In this document: one piece after another, positions 8,572 to 17,569 of the stretch
Numbering within the stretch: the stretch's first letter is position 1
Layout of the letters: each line of letters begins with the position of its first letter
Origin: an uncultured Kiloniella sp.
GTDB taxonomy: Bacteria; Pseudomonadota; Alphaproteobacteria; Kiloniellales; Kiloniellaceae
Reading direction: 5' to 3'
Assembly (NCBI RefSeq): GCF_937128705.1
Contig: NZ_CAKZMP010000307.1
Span: forward strand, 1-35,176
Length of the DNA: 35,176 bases
Notes under the pieces: generated by a model
Database searches by the model: none
What the model saw: the letters and a program-made list of their open reading frames with translations, nothing else
What the model was told of the DNA's origin: nothing
Program-made: the position numbers and the translations under genes

Positions 8572-10019
8572 GGTGTTTTCTTCGCCAATTCTTTCCACTG
8601 GGCCTTCTTACGATAGATTGTCGAAGGATTGATATCCAGCAAACTTGCTGCTTTTACGATATTGCCATCACACTTTTCTATGGCACCTTCGATTGCGTCT
8701 TTTTCAATCATCCAAAGCGGTAAAACTTCTGGAGGCTCCACCGCTGGTGTCGCTTGATCGGTTACGAAATAATCGGTGACGTCAGGGATAGAGCTTCCAA
8801 GATTGCCATCATCACTTGCGGTAACACTTTCCTTATATTGCACAACACTCGAATTTTGACGACTTAACGACGGCAGCATATCAGCGGTTAAAACCTTGCC
8901 TTCGTTCAAGACAATTGAGTTTCTTATGACATTCTGCAGTTGGCGAATATTCCCAGGCCAATTGTAATTATTAATCGCTTCCGCTGCTTCAGAAGAGAAG
9001 ATGGAAAACTCTTTACCTTCTTCTTTTGCATATTCAACTAAAAAAGACTTGGCAATTTCCAGAATATCCTCGTCACGATCTCTTAATGGCGGAAGATGAA
9101 TAGGGATAACATGAAGGCGATAATATAAATCTTCGCGAAACCGTCCTGCTTGAACTTCTTGCAAGGGACTTCGATTGGTCGCACAAACAATTCTAATATT
9201 TACTTTCTCCAAGCGGGTACTACCGACTTTGTGAAAAGTGCCACTTTGGATAAAGCGTAAGAGCTTTGTCTGCAGATCAAGATCCATTTCGCAGATTTCA
9301 TCCAGAAATAAAGTCCCGCCATCCGCCTGTGTCGCGGCCCCGTCCCTGTTCCCGATTGCCCCCGTAAAGGCCCCCTTCACATGACCAAAGATCTCTGATT
9401 CCATTAAATCCTTTGGTATTGCCCCGCAATTAAGGGGGACAAATGGTTTTTCTGCACGGGGGCTACACTTATGAATTGCTTCGGCACAAACTTCTTTTCC
9501 AGTACCGCTTTCGCCTGTGATGAAGACCGTTGCCTTGGAAGCCGCCGCAGAATCAATTGTACGATAAATGGACTGCATCGCAAAGGAAGAGCCAATAAAC
9601 CCATAAAAATGCGTTCGCTCTTTAATGGCTTCAACCATCTCGGATAACTGCATATGCTTCAAAGCATTGCGCACCGTGACGATTAGTCGATCGGCAGAAA
9701 ACGGTTTCTCAAGGAAATCATAAGCCCCCAACCGCATTGATTCGACGGCGATGTTCACAGATGCATTTGATGTGATAATAACCACAGCGATCGGTAATTT
9801 TCGCTCCTGCACCATACGCAAGATTTCAATACCATCCATGTCAGGCAATTGCAGGTCTAGTAGAATAACCCTGTATCCGCCGCCCTCCAGCTCATGCAAG
9901 GCTTCTTTACCAGACATCACCTGAGTAGATTCATAGCCAGAACGCTTTAAATAACTTGTATAAACAGCAACAAGCGATGCCGTATCTTCGACAAGTAAAA
10001 TAGAGGGTGTGTCTGTCAT
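8568..10019 (-). CDS. Sigma-54-dependent response regulator, LuxO-like
   Basis: In 483 residues this protein carries three domains: a receiver (about 5-120; phospho-acceptor D55 in LLDLQLPDMDG, switch residues S84 and K105), a sigma-54 activator AAA+ domain (about 140-370; Walker A GESGTGKE at 169, GAFTGA at 216-221, Walker B LFLDE at 237), and a Fis-type helix-turn-helix at the C-terminus (GNIVKAASLLDINPSTIYRK). The intact GAFTGA loop means it should contact sigma-54. The overall layout and the LLVEDTASL start resemble LuxO, and a LuxU-like Hpt gene lies just upstream, so the pair probably forms the end of a phosphorelay. No hybrid kinase is in the window. I chose ATG 10019 over TTG 10034. 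Confidence 0.92.
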   Translation of the reverse strand: MTDTPSILLVEDTASLVAVYTSYLKRSGYESTQVMSGKEALHELEGGGYRVILLDLQLPDMDGIEILRMVQERKLPIAVVIITSNASVNIAVESMRLGAYDFLEKPFSADRLIVTVRNALKHMQLSEMVEAIKERTHFYGFIGSSFAMQSIYRTIDSAAASKATVFITGESGTGKEVCAEAIHKCSPRAEKPFVPLNCGAIPKDLMESEIFGHVKGAFTGAIGNRDGAATQADGGTLFLDEICEMDLDLQTKLLRFIQSGTFHKVGSTRLEKVNIRIVCATNRSPLQEVQAGRFREDLYYRLHVIPIHLPPLRDRDEDILEIAKSFLVEYAKEEGKEFSIFSSEAAEAINNYNWPGNIRQLQNVIRNSIVLNEGKVLTADMLPSLSRQNSSVVQYKESVTASDDGNLGSSIPDVTDYFVTDQATPAVEPPEVLPLWMIEKDAIEGAIEKCDGNIVKAASLLDINPSTIYRKKAQWKELAKKTP

Positions 10020-10105
10020 CGAATATCGTACCAATCGGGTGCTATTATTCAGCTAAACAAGAAAACATTGATGATACGAGGGAACATACGCCTTGCCAAG
10101 CTTAC

Positions 10106-10138
10106 AAGAGGCCCAAGCAGTACAAGACAAGGCCTCTT
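10106..10138 (-). other. Hairpin between the Hpt and regulator genes
   Basis: AAGAGGCC (10106-10113) and GGCCTCTT (10131-10138) form a perfect 8-bp stem directly after the Hpt gene stop. On the minus strand no clean U-run follows (GTAAGCTT), so it may lower read-through or protect the Hpt message rather than stop transcription fully. Confidence 0.5.
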
Positions 10139-10483
10139 CTAACTATCTTGATAGGCTTCCATTGTTAAGGCCCCGATGGCATCAACACCGATAACAAGCT
10201 CAATCGCGTGCTCATGATTCTCACGTCGACAAGCTTCATTAATAAGTCGCATACGTTCCTGCAACCGAAGGGCCCCAAAAGTTCCACTTACACTTTTTAA
10301 AGTGTGGCTTTCCCTTTCCAACTCTGTGCCATCACGTACTCGTGCCGCATTAAGAACACCTGCGAGATGCGTCTTTAGATCGGCACGAAACTGTTCGATA
10401 AGAAAGGGAATAGTTTCTTCCCCAACTTCATTTGACAAAGACTGAATAACCACCTCATCCCGTATAGGATAAGTTTTATCCAA
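10139..10483 (-). CDS. Hpt-domain phosphotransfer protein, LuxU-like
   Basis: This 114-residue protein is a single Hpt domain. The phospho-accepting histidine is H60 in ESHTLKSVSGTFGA, the classical H-x-L-K-(G/S)-x-(A/S)-x-x-(F/L)-G pattern. Helices on both sides (EETIPFLIEQFRADLKTHL; RLQERMRLINEACRRENHEHA) complete the four-helix bundle. Such proteins pass phosphate from a hybrid histidine kinase to a response regulator, and the LuxO-like regulator gene lies about 119 bases downstream on the same strand. The track start is TTG at 10483 with a poor ribosome binding site. The frame stays open upstream, and an ATT codon preceded by AGGGGAG would add eleven residues, so the true N-terminus is uncertain. 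Confidence 0.85.
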   Translation of the reverse strand: MDKTYPIRDEVVIQSLSNEVGEETIPFLIEQFRADLKTHLAGVLNAARVRDGTELERESHTLKSVSGTFGALRLQERMRLINEACRRENHEHAIELVIGVDAIGALTMEAYQDS

Positions 10484-10537
10484 TTCTTGCGTATCTATTT
10501 CATTAATCGAGCTAATTGTCCTGTGCTCCCCTCTGAA

Positions 10538-10558
10538 ATCGGTGTGGCAAACACCGAT
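10538..10558. promoter_or_regulatory. Inverted repeat upstream of the Hpt gene
   Basis: ATCGGTGT (10538-10545) and ACACCGAT (10551-10558) form a perfect 8-bp inverted repeat with a 5-base spacer, about 55 bases before the Hpt gene start. No T run follows on the minus strand, so a protein-binding site or a leader hairpin fits better than a terminator. Confidence 0.45.
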
Positions 10559-10593
10559 ATTTCAAGATGATTAATCCTGACAGTTATGTTTTG

Positions 10594-10603
10594 AACACGT
10601 GTT
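10594..10603. promoter_or_regulatory. Palindrome AACACGTGTT upstream of the Hpt gene
   Basis: This is a perfect 10-bp palindrome in the 272-base gap between spoVR and the Hpt gene. Such a short site could occur by chance; it is listed as a possible operator. No convincing sigma-70 or sigma-54 promoter was seen in the rest of this gap. Confidence 0.25.
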
Positions 10604-10755
10604 GCAAATGAAACTTGTTTCCAAATATAGGCAACAAAAACAAGCTTCTTCAGCAACTCATCAAGAATAACAGCTAGTAAATAATTAAACAGTATAAAAG
10701 TTGGGGTTTATACATATCCTCTGCGCGCCCCTGACGTCCCTTGGAAAACCAAGTT

Positions 10756-12303
10756 TCAACAAGCGGTAACATCATAAGTCGCGAGAATCTTTCCTGTAAG
10801 GGCATCTTCGCAATAGAGGCTGACATCATAGCCCCACAATTGCGCTATTCTACGCATCACCTTTTCAGCTTCTTTACCATCAATTGGCACATCGTCGTGC
10901 ACCATATGGCGCAAGGTAATGGCACGGTCCCCCTCAAATTCGACATCAGCAACCTGTATATCCAATGTCATCGCTGAAACAGTATGGGATTTTGCCAAAG
11001 CACTCCGGACTTTTTTGTATCCACGGCTATCATGAATGGCTTCGACCTTTAAGTGCGGAAGGGACGAATTATCGTGAATTTGAAATAATCGAAAGTCACG
11101 AATAAGTTTCGGGCTCAAAAATTGTAAAATAAAACTCTCATCCCGGTAATTTGCCCAGGCATCTTTTAGAACCTCAATACCATTATTGGATCCTGCAATA
11201 TCAGGGAACCATTGTTTATCTTCATCTGTTGGCTCATGACATATGCGGTAAATATCCTGCATCATGGCAAATCCCAAAGCGTAAGGATTGATACCACTCC
11301 ATCTCTGATCATCAAAATCTGGCTGAGCCACAACCCGGGTATGATAATCAATAAATTCTAGCATTGCGCCTTCGGTGATTAGGCCTTTATCAAATAGTCT
11401 GTTCATAATGTAGTAATGACAAAAACAGGCACAGCCCTCGTTCATCACTTTGGTTTGCTTTTGCGGGTAAAAATACTGAGCGATATTTCGAACAATACGT
11501 AATATTTCTCGCTGCCAGTCTTCCAGTACAGGGCTATGTTTTTCAAAAAAATAAAGTAGGTTGGCTTCCGGCAATCCAAACTTGGCCATATTGGCTTCCT
11601 GACGTTGGCTTTTTACTTCACCATCCTCAACGTCCGCTTCATTATGCGGCAGTGTACGCCAGATATCTCTATAATCACCGCGTTTATGCTCTTCACGATC
11701 GTCTATGCGCTGTTTCGCCATTTCACGAGACATGGGGGCAGGTCTTGAATAGTGATCGACCGCGTTCTCACGAAGTGCATGTGCCGCATCCAACAATTCT
11801 TCCACGGCTTCAACACCATGTCGCTCTTCGCACTTATTGATGTATTCACGGGCAAAATGCATATAGTCCAGAATAGCTTCTGCATCTGTCCATTGTTTGA
11901 ATAGATGGTTATTTTTGAAGAAATGATTATGCCCAAACGCAGCGTGGGCGACGACCAGTGCCTGCATCGTCATGGTGTTTTCTTCCATGATGTAGCTGAT
12001 ACAAGGGCTAGAATTTATAACAATCTCATAGGCAAGGCCCCGCATACCTTTGCGGTAATAAAATTCGTCCTGAACAAAGCTTTTACCAAATGACCAATGA
12101 TTGTACATCAATGGCATACCAATACCTGAATAGGCATCCAACATTTGTTCAGAGGTAATAACCTCTATTTGATTTGGATAAACATTCAACCCCAACTCGG
12201 TATTTGCGATTTCTTCTATGGCATCATAGACACAATCGAGCTTCTCAAAGCTCCATTCCGCACCTTCATACAGCGGCTTCTGTACCTCTTGTGCCTTTGC
12301 CAT
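10756..12303 (-). CDS. spoVR: SpoVR family protein (YcgB-like)
   Basis: This is a 515-residue SpoVR/YcgB protein. Family-typical stretches include IEVITSEQMLDAYSGIGMPLMYNHWSFGK, a conserved segment around VINSSPCISYIMEENTMTMQ, and WQREILRIVRNIAQYFYPQKQTKVMNEG, followed by a small C-terminal domain that begins around residue 420. In Bacillus the gene affects spore cortex formation; in Gram-negative bacteria it is linked to stress and stationary phase together with PrkA and YeaH, and its biochemical activity is not known. ATG 12303 has an excellent AAAGGAG at 5-base spacing. It is the last gene of the prkA-yeaH-spoVR unit, 96 or so bases after yeaH. It is probably cytoplasmic. Confidence 0.95.
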   Translation of the reverse strand: MAKAQEVQKPLYEGAEWSFEKLDCVYDAIEEIANTELGLNVYPNQIEVITSEQMLDAYSGIGMPLMYNHWSFGKSFVQDEFYYRKGMRGLAYEIVINSSPCISYIMEENTMTMQALVVAHAAFGHNHFFKNNHLFKQWTDAEAILDYMHFAREYINKCEERHGVEAVEELLDAAHALRENAVDHYSRPAPMSREMAKQRIDDREEHKRGDYRDIWRTLPHNEADVEDGEVKSQRQEANMAKFGLPEANLLYFFEKHSPVLEDWQREILRIVRNIAQYFYPQKQTKVMNEGCACFCHYYIMNRLFDKGLITEGAMLEFIDYHTRVVAQPDFDDQRWSGINPYALGFAMMQDIYRICHEPTDEDKQWFPDIAGSNNGIEVLKDAWANYRDESFILQFLSPKLIRDFRLFQIHDNSSLPHLKVEAIHDSRGYKKVRSALAKSHTVSAMTLDIQVADVEFEGDRAITLRHMVHDDVPIDGKEAEKVMRRIAQLWGYDVSLYCEDALTGKILATYDVTAC

Positions 12304-12399
12304 AAGAACTCCTTTCTAATACTGTCCTGACCACCAACCGCACAAAAATACCAACTCATTGGGCTCTATGTTTCACGAGATGTTCAGCTTTCTTTGGTA

Positions 12400-13704
12400 T
12401 TAATTTTCCCCGGCATCCTCTTTTGAAAATAAATCCCTAAAAACAGGAAAAATATCATTCGGTTTGACAACTCTTCGCATGGCAAATTGTTCAAAACCCC
12501 CGGTTAGTTGAGCATAAATCCGCCAAAGATCGGTCATGTTTTGTTCGTCTTTGAAGATCTCAAGCTCTTGCTCATCCATAACCTCAATATAAGCAAAGTA
12601 CTGACAGGCCGGCAGGATCACATCGCCCATTATGGCGAGGCATTTTTCCCGATCACTTGCAAAGTTATCGCCATCAGACGCTTGGGCCGCATAGACATTC
12701 CAGTCGCCAAGGGGATAGCGATCTTTTAGAACTTTCTGCATTTCTTCCAGTGCAGAAGAAACAATGGTTCCCCCTGTCTCTCTGGAATAGAAAAAAGTCT
12801 CTTCATCAACCTCTTTTGCCATGTGTGTATGGCGAATAAAAACTAGCTCAACCCGTTCGTATTGAGTGGAAAGAAACAGATGCAGAAGCATAAAGAACCT
12901 TTTTGCCAGATCTTTCATGCTTTCACTCATTGACCCGGAAACATCCATCAAACAAAACATCACAGCACGCGTGTTCGGTTTTGGAATTTTTGTGAACGAT
13001 TTGTAGCGAACGTCCAAGGGGTCAATGTAGGGAACAAATCGACGACGATGCTCTAGGAATTCAAGTTGCTCGTGGAGCTCTTTAAGTTTTTTGGTTTTCC
13101 GCCCTCTCGCCTCAAGGTCCAGTATCTCTTCACGAAGTGAGTTAAGTTCCTCACTTCCTGGCCGCTTCATCGAAATTCGACGGGCAAGGCTATGCCGCAT
13201 TGTTCGCTTCAAATCAAGATTACTAGGTGATCCGACGCGTACATATCCAGCTCGCTGCTTCTCAAACTCAACTTCTTCTTTCAGTGACGTTTTCACCAGA
13301 TCTGGTAGCTCCAGATCTTCAAAGAAAACATCCAGAAACTCCTCTCGAGACAAAGAGAACTGGAAACTGTCTTCTCCCTCACCATCTTCACTGGCTTTTT
13401 TCCCGCCCTGCCCCTCACCACCTTTTGGCGGACGCTTTATCTGATCCCCAGTCGAGAATTCTTTGTTGCCCGGCAAAACACGATCATGCTTGCCTTTAGA
13501 ATAGTCATACTTGAAACGAGGTTCGTTTAACCCCTTAGAGGGAATGGTTATGCGACCATTATGACCTATATCGGTCACTTTACCGCCATTAACAGCCTCT
13601 TTTACGGCTTTGCGTATCTGACTTTGAGCACGACGAATAAACCTCTGCCGATTGGGTAAACTCTTGCCCTTTGGATTTAGTCGCCTGTCAATAAAATGCA
13701 TCAT
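12400..13704 (-). CDS. yeaH: YeaH/YhbH family protein (DUF444) with VWA-like domain
   Basis: This 434-residue protein belongs to the YeaH/YhbH family. It starts with MHFIDRRLNPKGKSLPNRQRF, matching the family N-terminus, so I prefer ATG 13704 over ATG 13725, although both have an AGG-like site. The middle has a Gly/Glu/Lys-rich linker (KRPPKGGEGQGGKKASEDGE). The C-terminal half has a von Willebrand A-type MIDAS motif, MDVSGSMSES, and later ETGGTIVSS and ASDGDN, which would bind a divalent metal. In enterobacteria, yeaG and yeaH are co-expressed under stress and nitrogen limitation and are thought to work together. It lies between prkA and spoVR. Confidence 0.94.
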   Translation of the reverse strand: MMHFIDRRLNPKGKSLPNRQRFIRRAQSQIRKAVKEAVNGGKVTDIGHNGRITIPSKGLNEPRFKYDYSKGKHDRVLPGNKEFSTGDQIKRPPKGGEGQGGKKASEDGEGEDSFQFSLSREEFLDVFFEDLELPDLVKTSLKEEVEFEKQRAGYVRVGSPSNLDLKRTMRHSLARRISMKRPGSEELNSLREEILDLEARGRKTKKLKELHEQLEFLEHRRRFVPYIDPLDVRYKSFTKIPKPNTRAVMFCLMDVSGSMSESMKDLAKRFFMLLHLFLSTQYERVELVFIRHTHMAKEVDEETFFYSRETGGTIVSSALEEMQKVLKDRYPLGDWNVYAAQASDGDNFASDREKCLAIMGDVILPACQYFAYIEVMDEQELEIFKDEQNMTDLWRIYAQLTGGFEQFAMRRVVKPNDIFPVFRDLFSKEDAGEN

Positions 13705-13745
13705 GCTGTTAGTCCACCTATCCATTGCCTCGCAAGATCATCTGA

Positions 13746-15689
13746 CTAACCCGCTTTATTCACACGCATATACCAATCAACCAACCGATGAACCTGTCGC
13801 TTGCTATAGCCACGATCAACCATCCGATCGACAAATTCATTGTGCTTGGATTCAGTCTTCTTATCTTTTTTCGATCCGAAAGAAATCACTGGCAACAGGT
13901 CTTCCACCTGACTGAACATCCGTTTTTCAATTACTTCTCGTAATTTTTCATAGGATGTCCAACGGGGATTGTGCCCTTTGTTGTTAGCCCGGGCACGCAG
14001 CGTAAATTTCACAACCTCGTTTCTAAAGTCTTTCGGGTTTGAAATTCCCGCCGGTTTCTCAATCTTGGACAGCTCCTGATCCAAAATCCGAGGATCAAGC
14101 AGTTGTCCCGTATCAGGATCTTTGAAATCGTGCCCTTCGATCCACGCATCAGCATAAGAAATATAGCGATCAAAAAGATTTTGCCCAAAATCTGAATAGG
14201 ATTCCAAATAGGCCTTTTGAATCTCATTCCCGATAAATTCAGCGTAGCGGACAGATAAATAGCCTTTGATGAACTCAAGATAGCGTTTCTCTATTTCATC
14301 AGGGAATTGTTCACGCTGTATTGCCTGTTCCAATACGTACATAAGGTGCACTGGATCGGCTGCAACTTCATTCGGATCATAGTTAAATGTCTCGGCCAAA
14401 ACCTTGAAGGCAAAACGAGTAGAAACACCATTCATACCTTCGTTCTGTCCAGCAGCTTCCCGGTATTCCTGAATCGGTTTTGCATTCGGATCGACATCTT
14501 TTAGATTATCGCCATTATAGACCCGCATCTTTGAGAAAATATTGGAATTTTCATGTTCTTTTAAACGCGTCATCACACTGAACTGTGACATCATTTCCAA
14601 TGTTGACGGTGCACAGTGGGTATCATTAAGGTCGCTATCTCTCAGCAGCTTATGATAAATATCAGCTTCTTCATTAGCACGTAAGCTATAGGGAACCTTG
14701 ATCACGCAAACACGATCAATAAAGGCTTCATTGTTTTTATTGTTCTTAAAATTTTGCCATTCAGATTCATTTGAATGCGCCAGAATAATACCCTGGAAAG
14801 GTATCGCCCCAAGGTTTTCGGTTCCCACATAATTACCTTCCTGCGTCGCGGTCAGTAAGGGGTGTAACATTTTAATCGGCGCTTTAAACATTTCGACAAA
14901 TTCAAGTAATCCCTGCGTCGCCATGTTCAAGCCACCACTATAGGAATAAGCATCTGAATCGTTTTGGCTATAATATTCCAGTTTCCGAATATCAACCTTC
15001 CCAACAAGGGTCGAAATATCTTGATTATTTTCATCACCGGGTTCTGTTTTGGAAATACAAATTTGACGTAGTTTTGATGGGAACATCTTTACTACTGTAA
15101 ACTTGGAAATATCACCTTCAAATTCTTCTAAACGTTTAAGTGCCCAGGGGGATATCAATCCTGTCAGGCGATGTTTGGGAATGTGATACTTGTCCTCAAG
15201 GAGATCCCCCATTGTCTCTGGATTAAACAGGCCAAGAGGAGATTCAAAAATAGGGCTGATATGATCACCGGCTTTCAAAACGTAAACCGGACAATTCTCC
15301 ATTAAAATCTTTAACCGTTCAGCAATTGAAGATTTACCGCCGCCAACTGGTCCCAATAGATAAAGGATCTGCTTTTTTTCTTCGAGGCCTTGAGAAGCAT
15401 GTTTAAAGAAGCCAACAATGCGTTCTATGGTTTCTTCCATACCATAGAACTCGCTAAAGCTTGGGTAGCGCTTGATTGTCCGGTTCATAAAAATCCGGCC
15501 CATACGTTCATCTTGGCTTGTATCAAAAAGTTCAGGCGTACCAATGGCATCCAGCATTCGTTCTGCTGTCGAGGCATACATAACCCTGTCTTCCCTGCAT
15601 CCAGACAAGTAATCCCTCAACGACATTTCGCTTTCTTGCCGGCTACCGTATAGCTCGGAATAGGCGTCGAAAATATCGGTCTTGGGCAT
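13746..15689 (-). CDS. prkA: PrkA family serine protein kinase / AAA+ protein (YeaG-like)
   Basis: This 647-residue protein aligns along its length with E. coli YeaG. The N-terminal AAA+ part has FYGMEETIERIVGFFKHASQ and the Walker A motif GPVGGGKSS at 113-121. The C-terminal part is the PrkA kinase-like domain with RANNKGHNPRWTSYEKL. PrkA was described as a Ser kinase; later work suggests an ATP-dependent protease-like activity in some species, so the precise chemistry is open. I chose ATG 15689 because it has a near-perfect GAGGAGGT seven bases before it and matches the family start (MPKTDIFDAY); the longer track start adds 27 unlikely residues. It is the first gene of prkA-yeaH-spoVR. Confidence 0.95.
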   Translation of the reverse strand: MPKTDIFDAYSELYGSRQESEMSLRDYLSGCREDRVMYASTAERMLDAIGTPELFDTSQDERMGRIFMNRTIKRYPSFSEFYGMEETIERIVGFFKHASQGLEEKKQILYLLGPVGGGKSSIAERLKILMENCPVYVLKAGDHISPIFESPLGLFNPETMGDLLEDKYHIPKHRLTGLISPWALKRLEEFEGDISKFTVVKMFPSKLRQICISKTEPGDENNQDISTLVGKVDIRKLEYYSQNDSDAYSYSGGLNMATQGLLEFVEMFKAPIKMLHPLLTATQEGNYVGTENLGAIPFQGIILAHSNESEWQNFKNNKNNEAFIDRVCVIKVPYSLRANEEADIYHKLLRDSDLNDTHCAPSTLEMMSQFSVMTRLKEHENSNIFSKMRVYNGDNLKDVDPNAKPIQEYREAAGQNEGMNGVSTRFAFKVLAETFNYDPNEVAADPVHLMYVLEQAIQREQFPDEIEKRYLEFIKGYLSVRYAEFIGNEIQKAYLESYSDFGQNLFDRYISYADAWIEGHDFKDPDTGQLLDPRILDQELSKIEKPAGISNPKDFRNEVVKFTLRARANNKGHNPRWTSYEKLREVIEKRMFSQVEDLLPVISFGSKKDKKTESKHNEFVDRMVDRGYSKRQVHRLVDWYMRVNKAG

Positions 15690-15919
15690 TATGACCTCCT
15701 CTATATATTGGCTTAACCTGAAATGCGTTCCTTTATAAAAACAGCCTTCTATCGCTTCTTTACACAACAATGAGATTTTAGGAGGCTGAACTAAAACTCA
15801 TAAAGGCGGGTATCAAAGAAACACAAAACGAATGCGCGTTACTCTAATCTTTTGATACTGCTCTTATATTTTTTACGTTCTAACCTGCCAGCTGGATTAA
15901 CTATTTTCTTTTTTATTCT
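15690..15919. other. Upstream region of the prkA operon
   Basis: This 230-base AT-rich stretch precedes the prkA operon. I looked on the minus strand for a sigma-54 promoter (GG-N10-GC), because yeaGH is sigma-54 dependent in E. coli, and found none; the nearest (TGGCAG near 15889) has the -12 pair off by sequence. No clear -35/-10 pair or palindrome stands out, and no gene is seen. Confidence 0.4.
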
Positions 15920-15963
15920 AAAAAAATAAAAAACCCCGGCTTAACCAATAGGCTAAACTGGGG
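15920..15963 (-). terminator. Strong terminator of the threonine aldolase gene
   Basis: On the minus strand the hairpin built on CCCCAG...CCGGGG (plus coordinates 15934-15963, with inner TTA/TAA and CC/GG pairs) is followed by TTTTTTATTTTTTT. This is a classic rho-independent terminator about 40 bases after the aldolase stop. Confidence 0.87.
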
Positions 15964-16000
15964 CTATTTTCACAATTTAGTTCAGATAAACGCAGAAGCC

Positions 16001-17038
16001 TTAAAGGATTTGTCCCCGCGCGATTTCAACGAACCGATCGACATCAGCTTGGCTTGAGTTAAAGGACATGACCAAACGAACCAAAGACCTTTTTTCCCCT
16101 GGCAGCATTTCATAAAATTCAAAACCTGCTTCTTTCAAGACACTGACCATCGCCCTTGGCATCGTTAGAAAAAGTATATTTGCTTCTACAGGATGTACGA
16201 ATTCAATCGAGGCGATATCAGACAGTCCCATCGCCATACGCTTCGCCATATCATTGGCTTGCATGGCATTTCTTTGCCATAAATTATTGTCCAGATAAGC
16301 AGTCAGTTGAGCAGACAAAAAACGCATTTTTGAAATAAAATGCCCGCCGCGTACGCGCCTGTTTTCAAGTTCCTTTACATTTGGCTTTCCAAAAAACACG
16401 ACTAGCTCAGCGCCCATTGCCCCGTTTTTTGTTGCCCCGAAAGAAAGGACATCAACCCCGGAACGCCACGTAAGATCAGCGGGCGAGCAATTGGTTCCAA
16501 CGACAGCATTGGCAAACCGGGCACCATCCATATGAACCTTGAGATTATTCTCTTTGGCAACTTCTGCAATCGCCATAATTTCATCTGGCCGATAAAGTGT
16601 TCCAGCCTCAGTTGTTTGGGTCAGGCTAACCAAGCTGGGTTGCGTATGACGTGGAACACCGCGCCCAAAAATTGCGTCTTTCAGCGACTGTCCCGTAAAC
16701 TTACCATGATCACCGGGTAAAGGAATGAGCTTTGCGCCACCCGAATAAAATTCAGAAGCGCCACATTCATCAGTATTGATATGTGCTTCTTTATGGCAAT
16801 AAACGGTGCCATAGGCTGGGGTTAAATAGGAAATAGGCAAAACATTGGCCGCAGTCCCACTAATAACAGGGAACACCGTCACATCTGTCTCGAATATCTC
16901 GGCCACCTTAGCAGATAAGCCATCTGTCCACTTATCCGCGCCATAGCTCATCGCTGCATGATCATCATTCGCTTTGATCATTGCATCCATAATTTCAGGC
17001 GAAACACCTGTGACGTTATCTGAGGCAAAGTTTGTCAT
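16001..17038 (-). CDS. ltaE: Low-specificity L-threonine aldolase
   Basis: This 345-residue PLP enzyme of the beta-eliminating lyase/threonine aldolase family splits threonine or allo-threonine into glycine and acetaldehyde. The PLP lysine is K204 in LSFGATKNGA; the cofactor pocket shows HMDGARFANA (D171, R174) and CHKEAHINTDECGA with the stacking His at 86; the N-terminus has FASDNVTGVSPEIMDAM. Some alphaproteobacterial relatives act on other beta-hydroxy amino acids, so the exact substrate is inferred. ATG 17038 has a weak AGG upstream. It lies about 65 bases after the DUF6476-like gene on the same strand and may share its transcript, which ends in a strong terminator. Confidence 0.92.
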   Translation of the reverse strand: MTNFASDNVTGVSPEIMDAMIKANDDHAAMSYGADKWTDGLSAKVAEIFETDVTVFPVISGTAANVLPISYLTPAYGTVYCHKEAHINTDECGASEFYSGGAKLIPLPGDHGKFTGQSLKDAIFGRGVPRHTQPSLVSLTQTTEAGTLYRPDEIMAIAEVAKENNLKVHMDGARFANAVVGTNCSPADLTWRSGVDVLSFGATKNGAMGAELVVFFGKPNVKELENRRVRGGHFISKMRFLSAQLTAYLDNNLWQRNAMQANDMAKRMAMGLSDIASIEFVHPVEANILFLTMPRAMVSVLKEAGFEFYEMLPGEKRSLVRLVMSFNSSQADVDRFVEIARGQIL

Positions 17039-17103
17039 ACTGCCTGTTCCATCTATTCTTTAATCAACATTTTAAAATACATTTAGTTATCTTATTGAGG
17101 ATA

Positions 17104-17469
17104 TCAGTTGCCCGAAATATTAATCTGCCACCCCCCTATTTTGGTGCCATTGCTACTGTCATAAATATCCACACGCTGACAATCGCGTGTTAGTTCGCCA
17201 TCAAAACGGAAAAGAACCGTATTCCCTCGTAATTGCGCATCAGCCAAGCGGCACCCTGCGGGAATTTTCACCTCGATAGAGCCAAAGCTCTGACCCGAAA
17301 TTTTCAAGTCCTTGCCGATAACCTGCGCTTCAGAAACTATTTCAGCTTCATTGGACTTTTTTGATAGAGTCCCATCACTTAACCTTGTCGAAATTGTATA
17401 AATAACAACGGCAAATCCAACAACCAGTAGAATAGTCATTATCGCAACGGCTATCTTAATAGCTTTCAT
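17104..17469 (-). CDS. Membrane-anchored protein, DUF6476-like
   Basis: This 121-residue protein has a single N-terminal membrane helix (KIAVAIMTILLVVGFAVVIYTIS, about 4-27) and a small exported beta-rich domain with two cysteines (GCRLADAQLRGN; TRDCQRVDIYD) that may be disulfide-linked. Its size, layout and position beside rluD recall the DUF6476 family of alphaproteobacteria; this is from memory of gene neighbourhood and not from an alignment. The function is unknown. I chose ATG 17469 over the TTG at 17478. It is divergent from rluD, with 100 bases between the starts. Confidence 0.65.
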   Translation of the reverse strand: MKAIKIAVAIMTILLVVGFAVVIYTISTRLSDGTLSKKSNEAEIVSEAQVIGKDLKISGQSFGSIEVKIPAGCRLADAQLRGNTVLFRFDGELTRDCQRVDIYDSSNGTKIGGWQINISGN

Positions 17470-17569
17470 CTTAATCAACCCACGAGTAAAAGGAAGTCAT
17501 GTAATAAGCGAGCAAAGCCTGTTCGGCAAGCCAGAGCAGTCTGTAAAGAGAAGCCAATACGAGGAAAAC

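Noticed and set aside
15690-15919. Sigma-54 promoter before prkA
   Set aside because: Every GG pair on the minus strand was checked; none has GC ten bases downstream.
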